Below are positions 9,286-17,715 of a DNA stretch of 57,637 nt, piece by piece. The stretch comes from Candidatus Kuenenia stuttgartensis (GTDB lineage Bacteria; Planctomycetota; GCA-002687715; CAIWVZ01). The stretch lies in contig CAMARR010000007.1 of NCBI GenBank assembly GCA_945860915.1, positions 101,010 to 158,646 of the forward strand, read 5' to 3'. Position 1 is the first letter of the stretch. Every line of letters starts with the position of its first letter. The translations under genes and the position numbers were made by a program. The notes under the pieces are model-generated. The model was not told where the DNA came from. It ran no database searches and was given only the letters and a program-made list of their open reading frames with translations.

Positions 9286-10427
9286 ACACGATTCGCACGT
9301 CCCGCGGCTTCACCATGATCGAGGTGCTCCTAGCGATTGCCATCGGAAGCATGCTACTGACTATGGTCTTCTCAAGCCTTGATTCGGCGGTGCGACAACA
9401 TCGCGCCGTTAGCGACTACTCGACTCCGTACGCGGCAGGCCCCGCAATCCTCGACACCATCGAAGCCGACCTTCGGAACGCTTACTTCTACGACATGCAG
9501 GAGAACGACTCGTTCTGGGGAGCCGACGCGGAAATCATGGGCCGCGAGGCTGATGGAGTTTCCTTCATCGCAACGAGCCTAGGTCAAGTCGGAGAACCGA
9601 ATCTTCTTTCCGACATGACTTTCGGCTACGAGCTCAAGCCTCACCCACGACGCAGCCCGACAAGTGAAATTCAATACGTCTGCCGCCAAAGCCCTGATGA
9701 TCGTGCCTACCTCGAACTTTGGCGCCGTGAAGATTTCCACGTGGATGATGATCCCCATGATGGAGGGATCTACCGCCTTGTGTGGCCGATGGTGCACTCT
9801 CTCAAATTTGAATACGTGAGGCGGTCCCCTCCACCTGGCGCACAAGGCTCAGGCGGTGGGCGCGGCTCAGACCCGCCTGCATCGGGCAGCGCCGAACGCG
9901 ACTCGGCCAACGGATCCGGCGCTGCCGGATCCACGGCTTTGACTGAGGAAATGCGCCAGGACACGTGGCATGCAATCGAAGAGGGAGGCATCCCACGAGC
10001 GGTCATCGTCACGTTGGACATCTATGCACGCGAGCCTGCTGACCGCGCTCTGGCTGGACTGGAGCCTGAGGTCTTCAGATTCCAACGCTGGATTCCGCTT
10101 CCACAGTCGGGGATGACTCAGGAAGTCGAGCAACGTATCGCGGCGTGGGATGGCAAGATGAAAGTCCCAACTCCTCCGGCCGCCGGCCGAGGTGCCCGCG
10201 GAGGTGGCCCAGGAGGCGGCGAAGGTGGTGCGGGTGGCCCAGGAGGCCGGGGCCGCGGGAGAGGCCGGGGCAACCAACAGGGCCAAGGCGGCCCGGGGCA
10301 GGGTCAGCCCGGTGCAGGTGCGGGAGCAGCCGCATCGGGAATGAACCCCTTCCTTCAGGCGCTCCAAAGCCGCGCCCCGCGCGGTGGTGGCGGCACCACC
10401 TTCATCAATCTGTTTCAGCCCCGCTAG
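9282..10427 (+). CDS. gspJ: GspJ-like minor pseudopilin with Gly/Arg-rich tail
   Basis: This 381-residue minor pseudopilin has the site RG|FTMIEVLLAIAIGSML with Glu at +5 and a GspJ-type domain (ILDTIEADLRNAYFYD, then VWPMVHSLKFEY). Usual GspJ is about 200-230 residues. Here a Gly/Ser/Asp-rich loop (nt about 9825-9950) and a long Gly/Arg/Gln-rich tail (nt about 10180-10335, GGPGGRGRGRGRGNQQG) are added, ending in a hydrophobic INLFQPR. It is the last gene of the run. gspK, gspL, gspM and gspC homologues are not adjacent. Confidence 0.82.
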   Translation: MNTIRTSRGFTMIEVLLAIAIGSMLLTMVFSSLDSAVRQHRAVSDYSTPYAAGPAILDTIEADLRNAYFYDMQENDSFWGADAEIMGREADGVSFIATSLGQVGEPNLLSDMTFGYELKPHPRRSPTSEIQYVCRQSPDDRAYLELWRREDFHVDDDPHDGGIYRLVWPMVHSLKFEYVRRSPPPGAQGSGGGRGSDPPASGSAERDSANGSGAAGSTALTEEMRQDTWHAIEEGGIPRAVIVTLDIYAREPADRALAGLEPEVFRFQRWIPLPQSGMTQEVEQRIAAWDGKMKVPTPPAAGRGARGGGPGGGEGGAGGPGGRGRGRGRGNQQGQGGPGQGQPGAGAGAAASGMNPFLQALQSRAPRGGGGTTFINLFQPR

Positions 10428-10444
10428 TTCAGTCCCGCGGGGCT
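10417..10444. terminator. Hairpin between convergent gspJ and serS
   Basis: A perfect 8-bp inverted repeat (AGCCCCGC at 10417-10424, GCGGGGCT at 10437-10444) with a 12-base loop spans the gspJ stop codon. It could end transcription from either side of this convergent junction. No T-run follows on either strand, so intrinsic termination is uncertain. Confidence 0.35.
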
Positions 10445-10451
10445 AGATCGC

Positions 10452-11726
10452 TCAGCGTCGCCCGTTGATTACCGTACGGCCATTCATGTAGGGCCGCAGG
10501 CATTCAGGAATCGTGACAGACCCATCCTCATTCTGGTGATTCTCGAGGAGTGGGATGAGGATGCGGGGCGACGCGATGACGGTGTTGTTGAGCGTGTGAC
10601 AGAAGCGAACCGTTCCGTCCGCATCGCGATAGCGGAGATTGAGCCGCCGCGCTTGGAATTCGTGGAAACGACTTGCCGAGTGAGTTTCTCCGTAGCCCTG
10701 CCGTGAAGGCATCCAAGTTTCGATGTCGAATTTCTGAATCTGTGGTCGGCCGAGGTCCCCCCCGCAGACATTGACGATTCGATACGGCAATTCCAACTTC
10801 TGCAGGATGGTCTCGGCGTGCGCGACAATCTCCGCGTGGAACTTCTTGCTCTCTTCGGGGTCGTTCTTGCAGAGGATCACCTGCTCCACCTTCATGAATT
10901 GGTGGATGCGGTAGATGCCGCGCGTGTCCTTCCCGTATGTCCCAGCTTCGCGGCGGTAGCACGAGGACCAGCCGGCCATCTTAATCGGGAGCTCGGCGAC
11001 ATTCAGGATCTCTCCCCCTCGATACGCCGTGACAGGGACCTCGGAAGTGCCGATGAGCCAGCCGTCGTCTCGAGTCAACTGGTAGGCCTGCTCTTCCCCA
11101 CCCGGCAGATATGCGGTGCCGCGCATGGCCTCTTCGCTAACGATATGCGGCACGATCATGGGTGTGAATCCAGATGCCACCATATGGTCGAGCGCGAATC
11201 GGAGAACGGCAAGCTCGAGAAGGGCGCCCTCGTTCTTTAAAAAGTATGAACGGCTGCCCGCGATTCGTGCAGCGCGTTCGGTGTCAAGAAGGTCGAGGCT
11301 TGTGCCAAGTTCCACGTGGTCCTTCGGAGCAAAGGTGAATTGCCGTGGAGTTCCGACGCGTCGCACCTCGACGTTCTCGGTGTCATCCTTTCCCTCCGGA
11401 ACTTCGGGTGCCGGAATGTTCGGGATGCGTAGCATGAGCCCATCGATCTCGGGGTCGAGCAACTTAATTCGTGCCTCCCCCTCTGCGACTCGGTCGGACA
11501 GAATTTTGAGTTCGCCGCGCAAGGCAAGTTTGCCGTCGGGTGGAAGTTTCGGCATCTCTTTCGAACGGAGATTCTGTTCAGCCTTGAGACTCTCGACCGA
11601 CCGTTTGATTTCGCGGCTCTCCGAATCGAGGGCCAACCAACGATCCACATCTACGTCGATCCGCTTTTTGCGACACGCGGCCTTGACGACATCGGGATTC
11701 TCGCGAATGAACTTGGGGTCGAGCAT
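10452..11726 (-). CDS. serS: Seryl-tRNA synthetase
   Basis: This cytoplasmic class II aminoacyl-tRNA synthetase charges tRNA-Ser. It has the N-terminal coiled-coil arm (about residues 1-105) and the catalytic core with motif 2, CYRREAGTYGKDTRGIYRIHQ, and motif 3 near the C-terminus (LNNTVIASPRILIPLLE). The start is ATG 11726 (MLDPKFIREN), the usual family start, with GAAGGTG six bases upstream; GTG 11735 is an alternative. 424 residues is the normal size. mqnA lies directly upstream (stop at 11738), so the two are probably co-transcribed. Confidence 0.96.
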   Translation of the reverse strand: MLDPKFIRENPDVVKAACRKKRIDVDVDRWLALDSESREIKRSVESLKAEQNLRSKEMPKLPPDGKLALRGELKILSDRVAEGEARIKLLDPEIDGLMLRIPNIPAPEVPEGKDDTENVEVRRVGTPRQFTFAPKDHVELGTSLDLLDTERAARIAGSRSYFLKNEGALLELAVLRFALDHMVASGFTPMIVPHIVSEEAMRGTAYLPGGEEQAYQLTRDDGWLIGTSEVPVTAYRGGEILNVAELPIKMAGWSSCYRREAGTYGKDTRGIYRIHQFMKVEQVILCKNDPEESKKFHAEIVAHAETILQKLELPYRIVNVCGGDLGRPQIQKFDIETWMPSRQGYGETHSASRFHEFQARRLNLRYRDADGTVRFCHTLNNTVIASPRILIPLLENHQNEDGSVTIPECLRPYMNGRTVINGRR

Positions 11727-11737
11727 AGTGTGCACCT

Positions 11738-12493
11738 TCAGGTGCCGCGTGCAAGCGAGCGTACCGCATCCAGATATGCGCGTAGACCAGCCTCCTCGCG
11801 GCTACCGAAACGGTAGCGGATGCGCCGCGTCAGATAAACCCGGGCATCTTCAGCCCCAAGAACTCCGTCGGTTTCGGCGGAAAGCGCAAAAGCCTCCGTT
11901 CTTCCGCACCCGATATCACGCGCTTCATCGAGCCAGGCGCCTAGCGATTCTTCATTAATCTCAGCATCTTCGCGAACTGCCCAGACGCCGTAAACGAAGG
12001 GTAGACCAGTCATCGCGGCCCACGCTTGGCCGAGGTCCATGAGGGGCAGACCCGATCGCCTCCAAGCAAATGCTGGATCGCCGATCACCAAGGCGGCATC
12101 ACAGCCCAAGGCGAATGCCCGATCAGGCGGGCATTCAATGACCTCCGGTCTGGCTCCAAGATGTCGCAAGACGATCTCAGCGAGCAACTGCGACGTCCGA
12201 CTCGATGGGTCAACTCCAAGGCGGGTGACTGACGCCGGCGCAACCCGTAAGGCCAAAACCACCGAACCGACTGGACCGTCGGATGCGATGCACGCGGTTG
12301 AGACCTGTCGGAGTGGCTGGCGAAGTAGCTCCACCGAAGACACGAGCCCCAAAACGACAGTGCCAGACGCGAGTCGGGCGGCAACCGATGACGGAACCGC
12401 CGATTCCAATCTAAAGCGGCAGTCTCCTACGAGCGCGTCCCATAGAGGACGCGCGTTGAGGTAGCCGACAACAGCGGTCGAGATTTCGTTCAG
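11738..12493 (-). CDS. mqnA: Chorismate dehydratase MqnA (futalosine menaquinone pathway), probable CTG start
   Basis: This enzyme converts chorismate to 3-enolpyruvylbenzoate, the first committed step of the futalosine route to menaquinone. It is a periplasmic-binding-protein fold enzyme. The family N-terminal signature VGYLNARPLW is encoded at about nt 12469-12440, upstream of the first conventional start (TTG 12409). In frame above it there is no ATG, GTG or TTG before the stop at 12494-12496. The only plausible starts are CTG 12493 (GGGAG seven bases upstream, overlapping the previous gene's TGA) or a non-standard codon such as ATC 12484. Starting at CTG gives 251 residues, close to family size. 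The later GDPAFAWR and DLGQAWAAMTGLPFVYGVW segments are typical MqnA. Confidence 0.85.
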   Translation of the reverse strand: MNEISTAVVGYLNARPLWDALVGDCRFRLESAVPSSVAARLASGTVVLGLVSSVELLRQPLRQVSTACIASDGPVGSVVLALRVAPASVTRLGVDPSSRTSQLLAEIVLRHLGARPEVIECPPDRAFALGCDAALVIGDPAFAWRRSGLPLMDLGQAWAAMTGLPFVYGVWAVREDAEINEESLGAWLDEARDIGCGRTEAFALSAETDGVLGAEDARVYLTRRIRYRFGSREEAGLRAYLDAVRSLARGT

Positions 12494-14595
12494 TCAACTC
12501 GCTCCCACTTGGACGTGATCTTTCCAAGCTTGGGGTAGTTGCATTCCATCTGGATCCAAACTTCCCCAGCGCCGGGCTTCTTGACCTCAAGAACGTGGGG
12601 CAGCCAAATCAACTGAGAGTCTTTATTGAAGTCTTCCTTGTCGGGAAACGCCATCTCCTTGTCGAAGAACGGCGCGCCCTTCTCACCCATGCGCATCTTC
12701 ACGAGCGGACGCACCACGCCCGTCTGGAACCACTCGTATTCCTCACCGAAGCAACCGATGACCTTCAGTTCTTTCGGGGCAACACGAACCATCTTCTCGC
12801 CCTTCTCTTCGAAGGACTCCGCTTTCCAAAGGAAGCGGAACCCGGGGTCCTTGGCGGCCCCGAGTTCGAGCGTGTTCATTCGCTTTTCGATCACGCGGAA
12901 TGAACCTGAGCGCCCCTTGCTGATGAGGATCGTCTCCCGCTTCTCGCCGGCCTCACCAAAAGCAAAGTAGCCGGAAGTCAAACTGTACTCCCCGACGGGA
13001 ACCCACATCGGCTTGTCCTTCGCATCGATCACATTGATGAAGAACGATGCAAGATCTCCCGATCCACCGAATATCAAACTCTGGGGAACGCTCGCGCCCT
13101 TCCATTCAATCTTGAGTGGCGCAACGGGACCGTCGTATGGCTTGATTCGAAAGTTGCCGCCGGCCGGATCGAGTTTTAAATGGTACAGAAGTCCCTTGAT
13201 GTAAATGTATTGAGAAAGCGGCTGAATAACAGCGTCCTTTCCCTTGCCGATCACGACGCAATCCTTGCCGTAGGACGTGAACGTACCGTCGGCATCCTCG
13301 TCGTAAACCGCGATGTCCAAGCCGTCGAACTTGGTGACAGTCTGCATGGCACCCTGCCAGCGGAACTGCACCACTCCACCATCGCGCTGCGCCTTCGCCG
13401 CCTGGCCCATGATCTTGTACTGATAGGGCCCTTCCATGAGTCGAACGCTGACTTCACCCAACGTGCCATCGTTGTACTTGCGGCCCTTAAACGACACCAC
13501 ATCGGGCTTCTGCGGGATCTTGAAGGCCTCATCAGTCGCCTTGCCGGCGCCATCTGGATCTAGCAGGGCCTTTCCCTTCTCGTTTCGGAGTTCGTGCTCG
13601 CCCGGAAGGAACGGGAGCTTGACCTTGTCTCCACTCTTAAAGGCGATGGCGGGCCAGAAGTACCAATGTGCGTTGGTTTGATACCAAGTCGTGAACGGCG
13701 GCCGCCCGGCAGCGAGAACACTGACTTTCGACTTCTCGAGGTCCGTCCATTCGAGCTTCATCGTGTGGATATTCGCGGGCGGAGGCAGATTGGCCGGCGC
13801 ATTGGGGATGGCAGCTGCGCCGGTGGCTTCAGCAGGCGCTTTGGCCGCCTCGGCCTGACGAGCCTTGAACTTCACTTTGGACTCGGCAACTGGAATCGTT
13901 ACTTCAACGAAATCCTCGCGAAAACTGCCGTCCTTTGCGGCCTTCGTCGCTTTATCGTTCAACTTATACAGGTTGATGAAAGCAGTCAACTTCGCGGCCT
14001 GACCCACGACTACAGCACGCTTGTACCAGTAACAGGCCTCGAAGTATTCGAGCTTGCCCTGATGCGCATCGCCAACGTAATAGCAGCCCGACATTTCCCA
14101 ATAGGGGTCGGGAACCGACACCGCGAGTTCAACGAACTTGGTGAAATGCTCAATGACCGGATCCCACGCCTTTTCTGTGCGTTCACGGTCGGCACGTTGA
14201 TAGAGGACGGAACCAGTCTGCAGCGATTCATCGATCTTGCTTTTCTTGGCTACTGCCTCGGCGCTGAGCCCTTTGAGCCAGATGAGACGCTGCGAGCAAA
14301 ACTCGTCTTTTTGTGCAAGCGACGAGACTTTCGATAGGGTCTCGAGGAACTTCTCCCGGCTTGCCTTGTCGGCCGCACGGTTTGCCGCTGCGGCGGCACA
14401 CCATTGGCCTTCATAGGCAATGAACGCGGACTTCACGGTTTCCCCCGATTGCTTCACCAAGGATTGCATTTCGGCGAAGTTGTCGGCCACCATGGCCTTC
14501 TCGAAGTCATTGATGAATTGGTCGACGCGTCCACCCTGAGCGGGTAGTGCCAGCGCAATAAGGACCGCGGCAACGATAATCGTTAGTAGGCGCAT
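12490..14595 (-). CDS. Uncharacterised secreted protein with TPR-like N-terminal part
   Basis: I do not recognise this 701-residue protein. It has a signal peptide (MRLLTIIVAAVLIALALPAQG). Residues 25-240 are helical and TPR-like, with a Trp/Tyr-rich WEMSGCYYVGDAHQGKLEYF segment. An Ala/Pro-rich linker sits at about 245-275, followed by some 420 residues of probable beta structure with many Trp. DEDADGTF near the middle looks like an isolated EF-hand/dockerin-type calcium loop. It is likely periplasmic or surface-located. Its TGA overlaps the proposed CTG start of mqnA. No Shine-Dalgarno sequence is evident before the ATG. Confidence 0.85.
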   Translation of the reverse strand: MRLLTIIVAAVLIALALPAQGGRVDQFINDFEKAMVADNFAEMQSLVKQSGETVKSAFIAYEGQWCAAAAANRAADKASREKFLETLSKVSSLAQKDEFCSQRLIWLKGLSAEAVAKKSKIDESLQTGSVLYQRADRERTEKAWDPVIEHFTKFVELAVSVPDPYWEMSGCYYVGDAHQGKLEYFEACYWYKRAVVVGQAAKLTAFINLYKLNDKATKAAKDGSFREDFVEVTIPVAESKVKFKARQAEAAKAPAEATGAAAIPNAPANLPPPANIHTMKLEWTDLEKSKVSVLAAGRPPFTTWYQTNAHWYFWPAIAFKSGDKVKLPFLPGEHELRNEKGKALLDPDGAGKATDEAFKIPQKPDVVSFKGRKYNDGTLGEVSVRLMEGPYQYKIMGQAAKAQRDGGVVQFRWQGAMQTVTKFDGLDIAVYDEDADGTFTSYGKDCVVIGKGKDAVIQPLSQYIYIKGLLYHLKLDPAGGNFRIKPYDGPVAPLKIEWKGASVPQSLIFGGSGDLASFFINVIDAKDKPMWVPVGEYSLTSGYFAFGEAGEKRETILISKGRSGSFRVIEKRMNTLELGAAKDPGFRFLWKAESFEEKGEKMVRVAPKELKVIGCFGEEYEWFQTGVVRPLVKMRMGEKGAPFFDKEMAFPDKEDFNKDSQLIWLPHVLEVKKPGAGEVWIQMECNYPKLGKITSKWERVD

Positions 14596-14658
14596 AGAAG
14601 TGTTGTACCCGAGAAATTCGGATCCCTCAGAAGGCTATACGTTTCGGACGGAATTCGC

Positions 14659-16257
14659 TTAACTAGAGAGGCTAGGTTGCCGGTATCGGGCGAGAATCAC
14701 CTCCGCCACCCTCACGCCGTCGAGCGCTGCCGACACGATCCCGCCCGCGTAGCCGGCCCCCTCTCCAATCGGGAACGCCCCGCGCACACCGTCGGCCTCA
14801 AGCGTCTGAGGATCCCTCTGGAGCCGCACAGGCGACGAGGAGCGGGCCTCGGGCCCTACCACCACCGCACTCGGCTGGAGGAAGCCCGGAATCTGACGGC
14901 CGAACGCCGGGATAGCCTCAAGAAGAGCTTTGAGGACCGGAGCGGGCACGAGCGGCCTTAGGTCGGCAGGAATCATCCCGTGGCGGCATGAGCCCCCAGG
15001 GAGGGAATCCGATGGACGCCCCGCCATGAAGTCAACAAGACGCTGAGCTGGAACGCGCGCCGAATAATCGGAGGCGACGGCGGCTCTGGCCTCGACTTGC
15101 TCCTGGAGTTCCATTCCTGCAAACACGCCTTCGCCCGGGAAGTCCTCGGGATTCAGAGTCGTGACAAGACCCGAGTTGGCGAAGCCCGTGTTCTTGGCAG
15201 ACCAAGACATGCCATTTGTGTTCATGTGGCCGACGTCGTGTACTGCTGGGATCACCTCGCCACCCGGGCACATACAGAAGCTGAAGACACTCCGGCCGGC
15301 TCCGTTTGTTGCCACCCGATAGTCCGCGGGCCCCAATTTCGGGTGCCCACTCGCCGCGCCCCAAACAGCGTTGTCAATGAAGCCCTGAGGATGCTCAACT
15401 CGGACTCCGAGCTGAAACGGTTTGCGCACCATCACCAAACCGTCTTGGGCTAGCGTCCGCACGAAATCGCGCGCGGAGTGCCCCGGCGCCACCACGACGA
15501 CGGTGGAGGGAATCTCGCCCTCCGATGTTCGGATCGACGTGACTCGTCCCGCGACTACATTCAGTCCCTCCGCCCTACATCGGAATCTGAAGGACCCACC
15601 CAAGGCGAGGATCTCCATGCGGAGTCTACCGACCACAGTGCGGACTCGATCAGATCCCAAATGCGGACGGTAATGCCATGTCACTGCATCGATGCCACTC
15701 TTGACTCGAAACTCCTCGAGAACGAAACGGGTACGCGGATCACGCGACCGTGATGTGAGCTTGCCGTCACTCCAGGTGCCGGCTCCACCTTCCCCGAACA
15801 GGTAGTGACTCTCGGGGTCAAACGTCCCGTCGCGAAGCCAGTTGCGGAGGGCCGTCGCCCGATGGTTCATTGCATCCCCTCGTTCGAGGACGATGGGGTG
15901 CATCCCCGCTCGTGCAAGGACGAGCGCTGCGAATAGCCCGGCCGGTCCTCCCCCGATGACAACAGGGCGGTGTTCTAATGGATCGACACCCCTCAGCAAG
16001 GGCACCGATTCCGCAGGAGCTTCCCAAGCGATCTTGGGATCATGACGGAGCCGAGACGGAGGCTTGGAGTCATCCAGCAAGTGCAATTCAACGGTGTAAG
16101 AGAGAATCAGCCCGCGACGGCGATCGAGCGATCGGCGGACGATCTCCATTCGCGAAACCTCGGATTCCGCTAGGCCAGCGCGGCCTAGTGCCATTGCGTA
16201 GACCTGTGATTCCTCGGCTTCAATCGGAACACGCACTTCATGTACGACGACCGGCAT
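14659..16257 (-). CDS. FAD-dependent dehydrogenase of the COG2509 type
   Basis: This 532-residue flavoprotein has an N-terminal extension (about residues 1-95) typical of the uncharacterised FAD-dependent dehydrogenases of COG2509. The Rossmann FAD motif VIGGGPAGLFAALVLARAG follows, with ERGD as the ribose-binding acid. GEGGAGTWSDGKLTSR and a C-terminal GEGAGYAGGIVSAALDG close the FAD site. The reaction and substrate are unknown for the family. The rhomboid gene lies directly upstream, 5 bases away, and hpt is upstream of that, so the three form an operon. Confidence 0.85.
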   Translation of the reverse strand: MPVVVHEVRVPIEAEESQVYAMALGRAGLAESEVSRMEIVRRSLDRRRGLILSYTVELHLLDDSKPPSRLRHDPKIAWEAPAESVPLLRGVDPLEHRPVVIGGGPAGLFAALVLARAGMHPIVLERGDAMNHRATALRNWLRDGTFDPESHYLFGEGGAGTWSDGKLTSRSRDPRTRFVLEEFRVKSGIDAVTWHYRPHLGSDRVRTVVGRLRMEILALGGSFRFRCRAEGLNVVAGRVTSIRTSEGEIPSTVVVVAPGHSARDFVRTLAQDGLVMVRKPFQLGVRVEHPQGFIDNAVWGAASGHPKLGPADYRVATNGAGRSVFSFCMCPGGEVIPAVHDVGHMNTNGMSWSAKNTGFANSGLVTTLNPEDFPGEGVFAGMELQEQVEARAAVASDYSARVPAQRLVDFMAGRPSDSLPGGSCRHGMIPADLRPLVPAPVLKALLEAIPAFGRQIPGFLQPSAVVVGPEARSSSPVRLQRDPQTLEADGVRGAFPIGEGAGYAGGIVSAALDGVRVAEVILARYRQPSLSS

Positions 16258-16262
16258 GGTGA

Positions 16263-17111
16263 TTAACGCCCAGAGGCGCGTCTCTCCGATTCACGCTTCA
16301 GCGTGGCGCGTTCCGAATCGGTCAATGACGGCATGCCTTGCGCGGCAATCTTGGCAAGGATTCTGTCCAATTCTTCGTGCTCGGACCGCGCCGCCATCTC
16401 GATAGCAACACGTCGCGCGCGCGCCCGCCTCGCGGCCAATCCCGTGATCCATGGAGTCACATAACGCGGCATGACCCACATCATCACCAATCCAGAAGAC
16501 GCCCCGAGGAGATGACAGAACACGTCCGTCCCATCGAGGCGACCGGGCCGACCAGAACCATCGCCCAACACTCGCAATGCGTCGATCGCCACATACCCGG
16601 CGACCAGCCAGCGAATCTTCACCGGGAAAACGAAGAAGAGTAAGACCACCATCTCGGGCGCAACGACAGCCAACGCAACGAGGACGCCGTTGATGGCGCC
16701 GCTTGCACCGACGGTGCGGACATCCGGATAGCCGAAAACAGACCAGATCAGTACCGAAAGCGACCCGACCGCACCGCAAACAAGAAAGATCCGTGCGACT
16801 GCCATCGATCCGACGATTCTTTCGAGGGCGAACCCGGCGAATCCGAAAATGATCGCGTTCCACAGGACGTGCATGACATCCACGTGGACAAATAGGTACG
16901 AAATGGGCCGCCACCACTCAAAATGCGCGAGCCCGCTCGCCGTCGACGAAAGCTCACGTCCAAAAAAGGAACCCGTCTCGGGCCAGATCGCATTGGCCAA
17001 CACCTTGAGGATATGAGCTCCGACAAGCACCGCAAGAATGATGATGGTGGCTCTTCCCCGACTGCTCGAGGGCGTCCAACCGCGTGCCCAGCCACGATCT
17101 TCGAAAGTCAT
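16263..17111 (-). CDS. Rhomboid family intramembrane serine protease
   Basis: This 282-residue membrane protein has about six or seven hydrophobic segments. Rhomboid hallmarks are all visible: the TM2 motif HVDVMHVLWN (HxxxHxxxN type), the catalytic GASGAING with its Ser, and a TM6 CHLLGASSG with the catalytic His. A basic, Arg/Ala-rich cytoplasmic tail (about residues 225-282) ends the protein. It is therefore predicted to be active; substrates are unknown. It sits between hpt and the FAD protein with gaps of 5 bases on both sides. Confidence 0.88.
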   Translation of the reverse strand: MTFEDRGWARGWTPSSSRGRATIIILAVLVGAHILKVLANAIWPETGSFFGRELSSTASGLAHFEWWRPISYLFVHVDVMHVLWNAIIFGFAGFALERIVGSMAVARIFLVCGAVGSLSVLIWSVFGYPDVRTVGASGAINGVLVALAVVAPEMVVLLFFVFPVKIRWLVAGYVAIDALRVLGDGSGRPGRLDGTDVFCHLLGASSGLVMMWVMPRYVTPWITGLAARRARARRVAIEMAARSEHEELDRILAKIAAQGMPSLTDSERATLKRESERRASGR

Positions 17112-17116
17112 CGATG

Positions 17117-17659
17117 TTACTTAGAGTAAAGGTGCGGTTTCAGCACGCCGATGTAGGGCAAGTTGCGGTAGCGATCATCAAAGTCAAGTCCGTATCCAAC
17201 GACGAAGACGTTCTCAACTTCAAACCCGACGTAATCCGCGTGCACCGGAACCTCTCGCCGTGCCGCCTTGTCGAGAAGAACGCAGGTCTTTACTTCAGCG
17301 GCGCCGAGTCGGTCCGTAAGTTCCGCCGAGACGCGAGCGAGGGTACGTCCTGTATCGAGAATGTCATCGACGAGCAGAACATGACGACCCCGAAGGTTCG
17401 TGTCCGGAACCACCTTTAGGACGACATTGCCCGACGACGTTGTGCGATCGCCGTAGCTCGAAGCCCAGGCGAAATCGAGGTCCATCGGGATCGAGATCGA
17501 GCGAATGATGTCGGCGAGGAACACGACGCCTCCTTTGAGAAGCGCGACGACCGTGAGGTCCTTGCCTGCGTAGTCCCGAGAGATGCGTGCGCCGAGTTCT
17601 GCAACTCGGTCGCGGATCCGTCGTTCATGCACCAATACTCGCTCAATATCCTGATCCAT
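17117..17659 (-). CDS. hpt: Hypoxanthine phosphoribosyltransferase
   Basis: This purine-salvage enzyme transfers phosphoribose from PRPP to hypoxanthine or guanine. The PRPP loop VLLVDDILDTGRTL and the C-terminal GYGLDFDDRYRNLPYIGVL are diagnostic. The start is ATG 17659 (180 residues, normal size), preceded by AGGAAAGG; an upstream in-frame start at 17728 would run into the divergent folD gene and is rejected. The 56 bases between hpt and folD must hold both divergent promoters. Confidence 0.95.
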   Translation of the reverse strand: MDQDIERVLVHERRIRDRVAELGARISRDYAGKDLTVVALLKGGVVFLADIIRSISIPMDLDFAWASSYGDRTTSSGNVVLKVVPDTNLRGRHVLLVDDILDTGRTLARVSAELTDRLGAAEVKTCVLLDKAARREVPVHADYVGFEVENVFVVGYGLDFDDRYRNLPYIGVLKPHLYSK

Positions 17660-17715
17660 GGAGTTTTCCTTTCCTGATCGTAGCGCGATTTCCAGATCCT
17701 TGGCATCATCGACTA

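Noticed and set aside
9867-10367. A 166-residue minus-strand frame
   Set aside because: It mirrors the GC-rich tail of gspJ; composition is biased and no motif is present.
13594-14337. A 247-residue plus-strand frame
   Set aside because: It is antisense to the 701-residue secreted protein, which has a signal peptide and coherent composition.
17587-17715. Longer N-terminus for folD
   Set aside because: It would overlap the divergent hpt gene; family similarity starts at ATG 17716.
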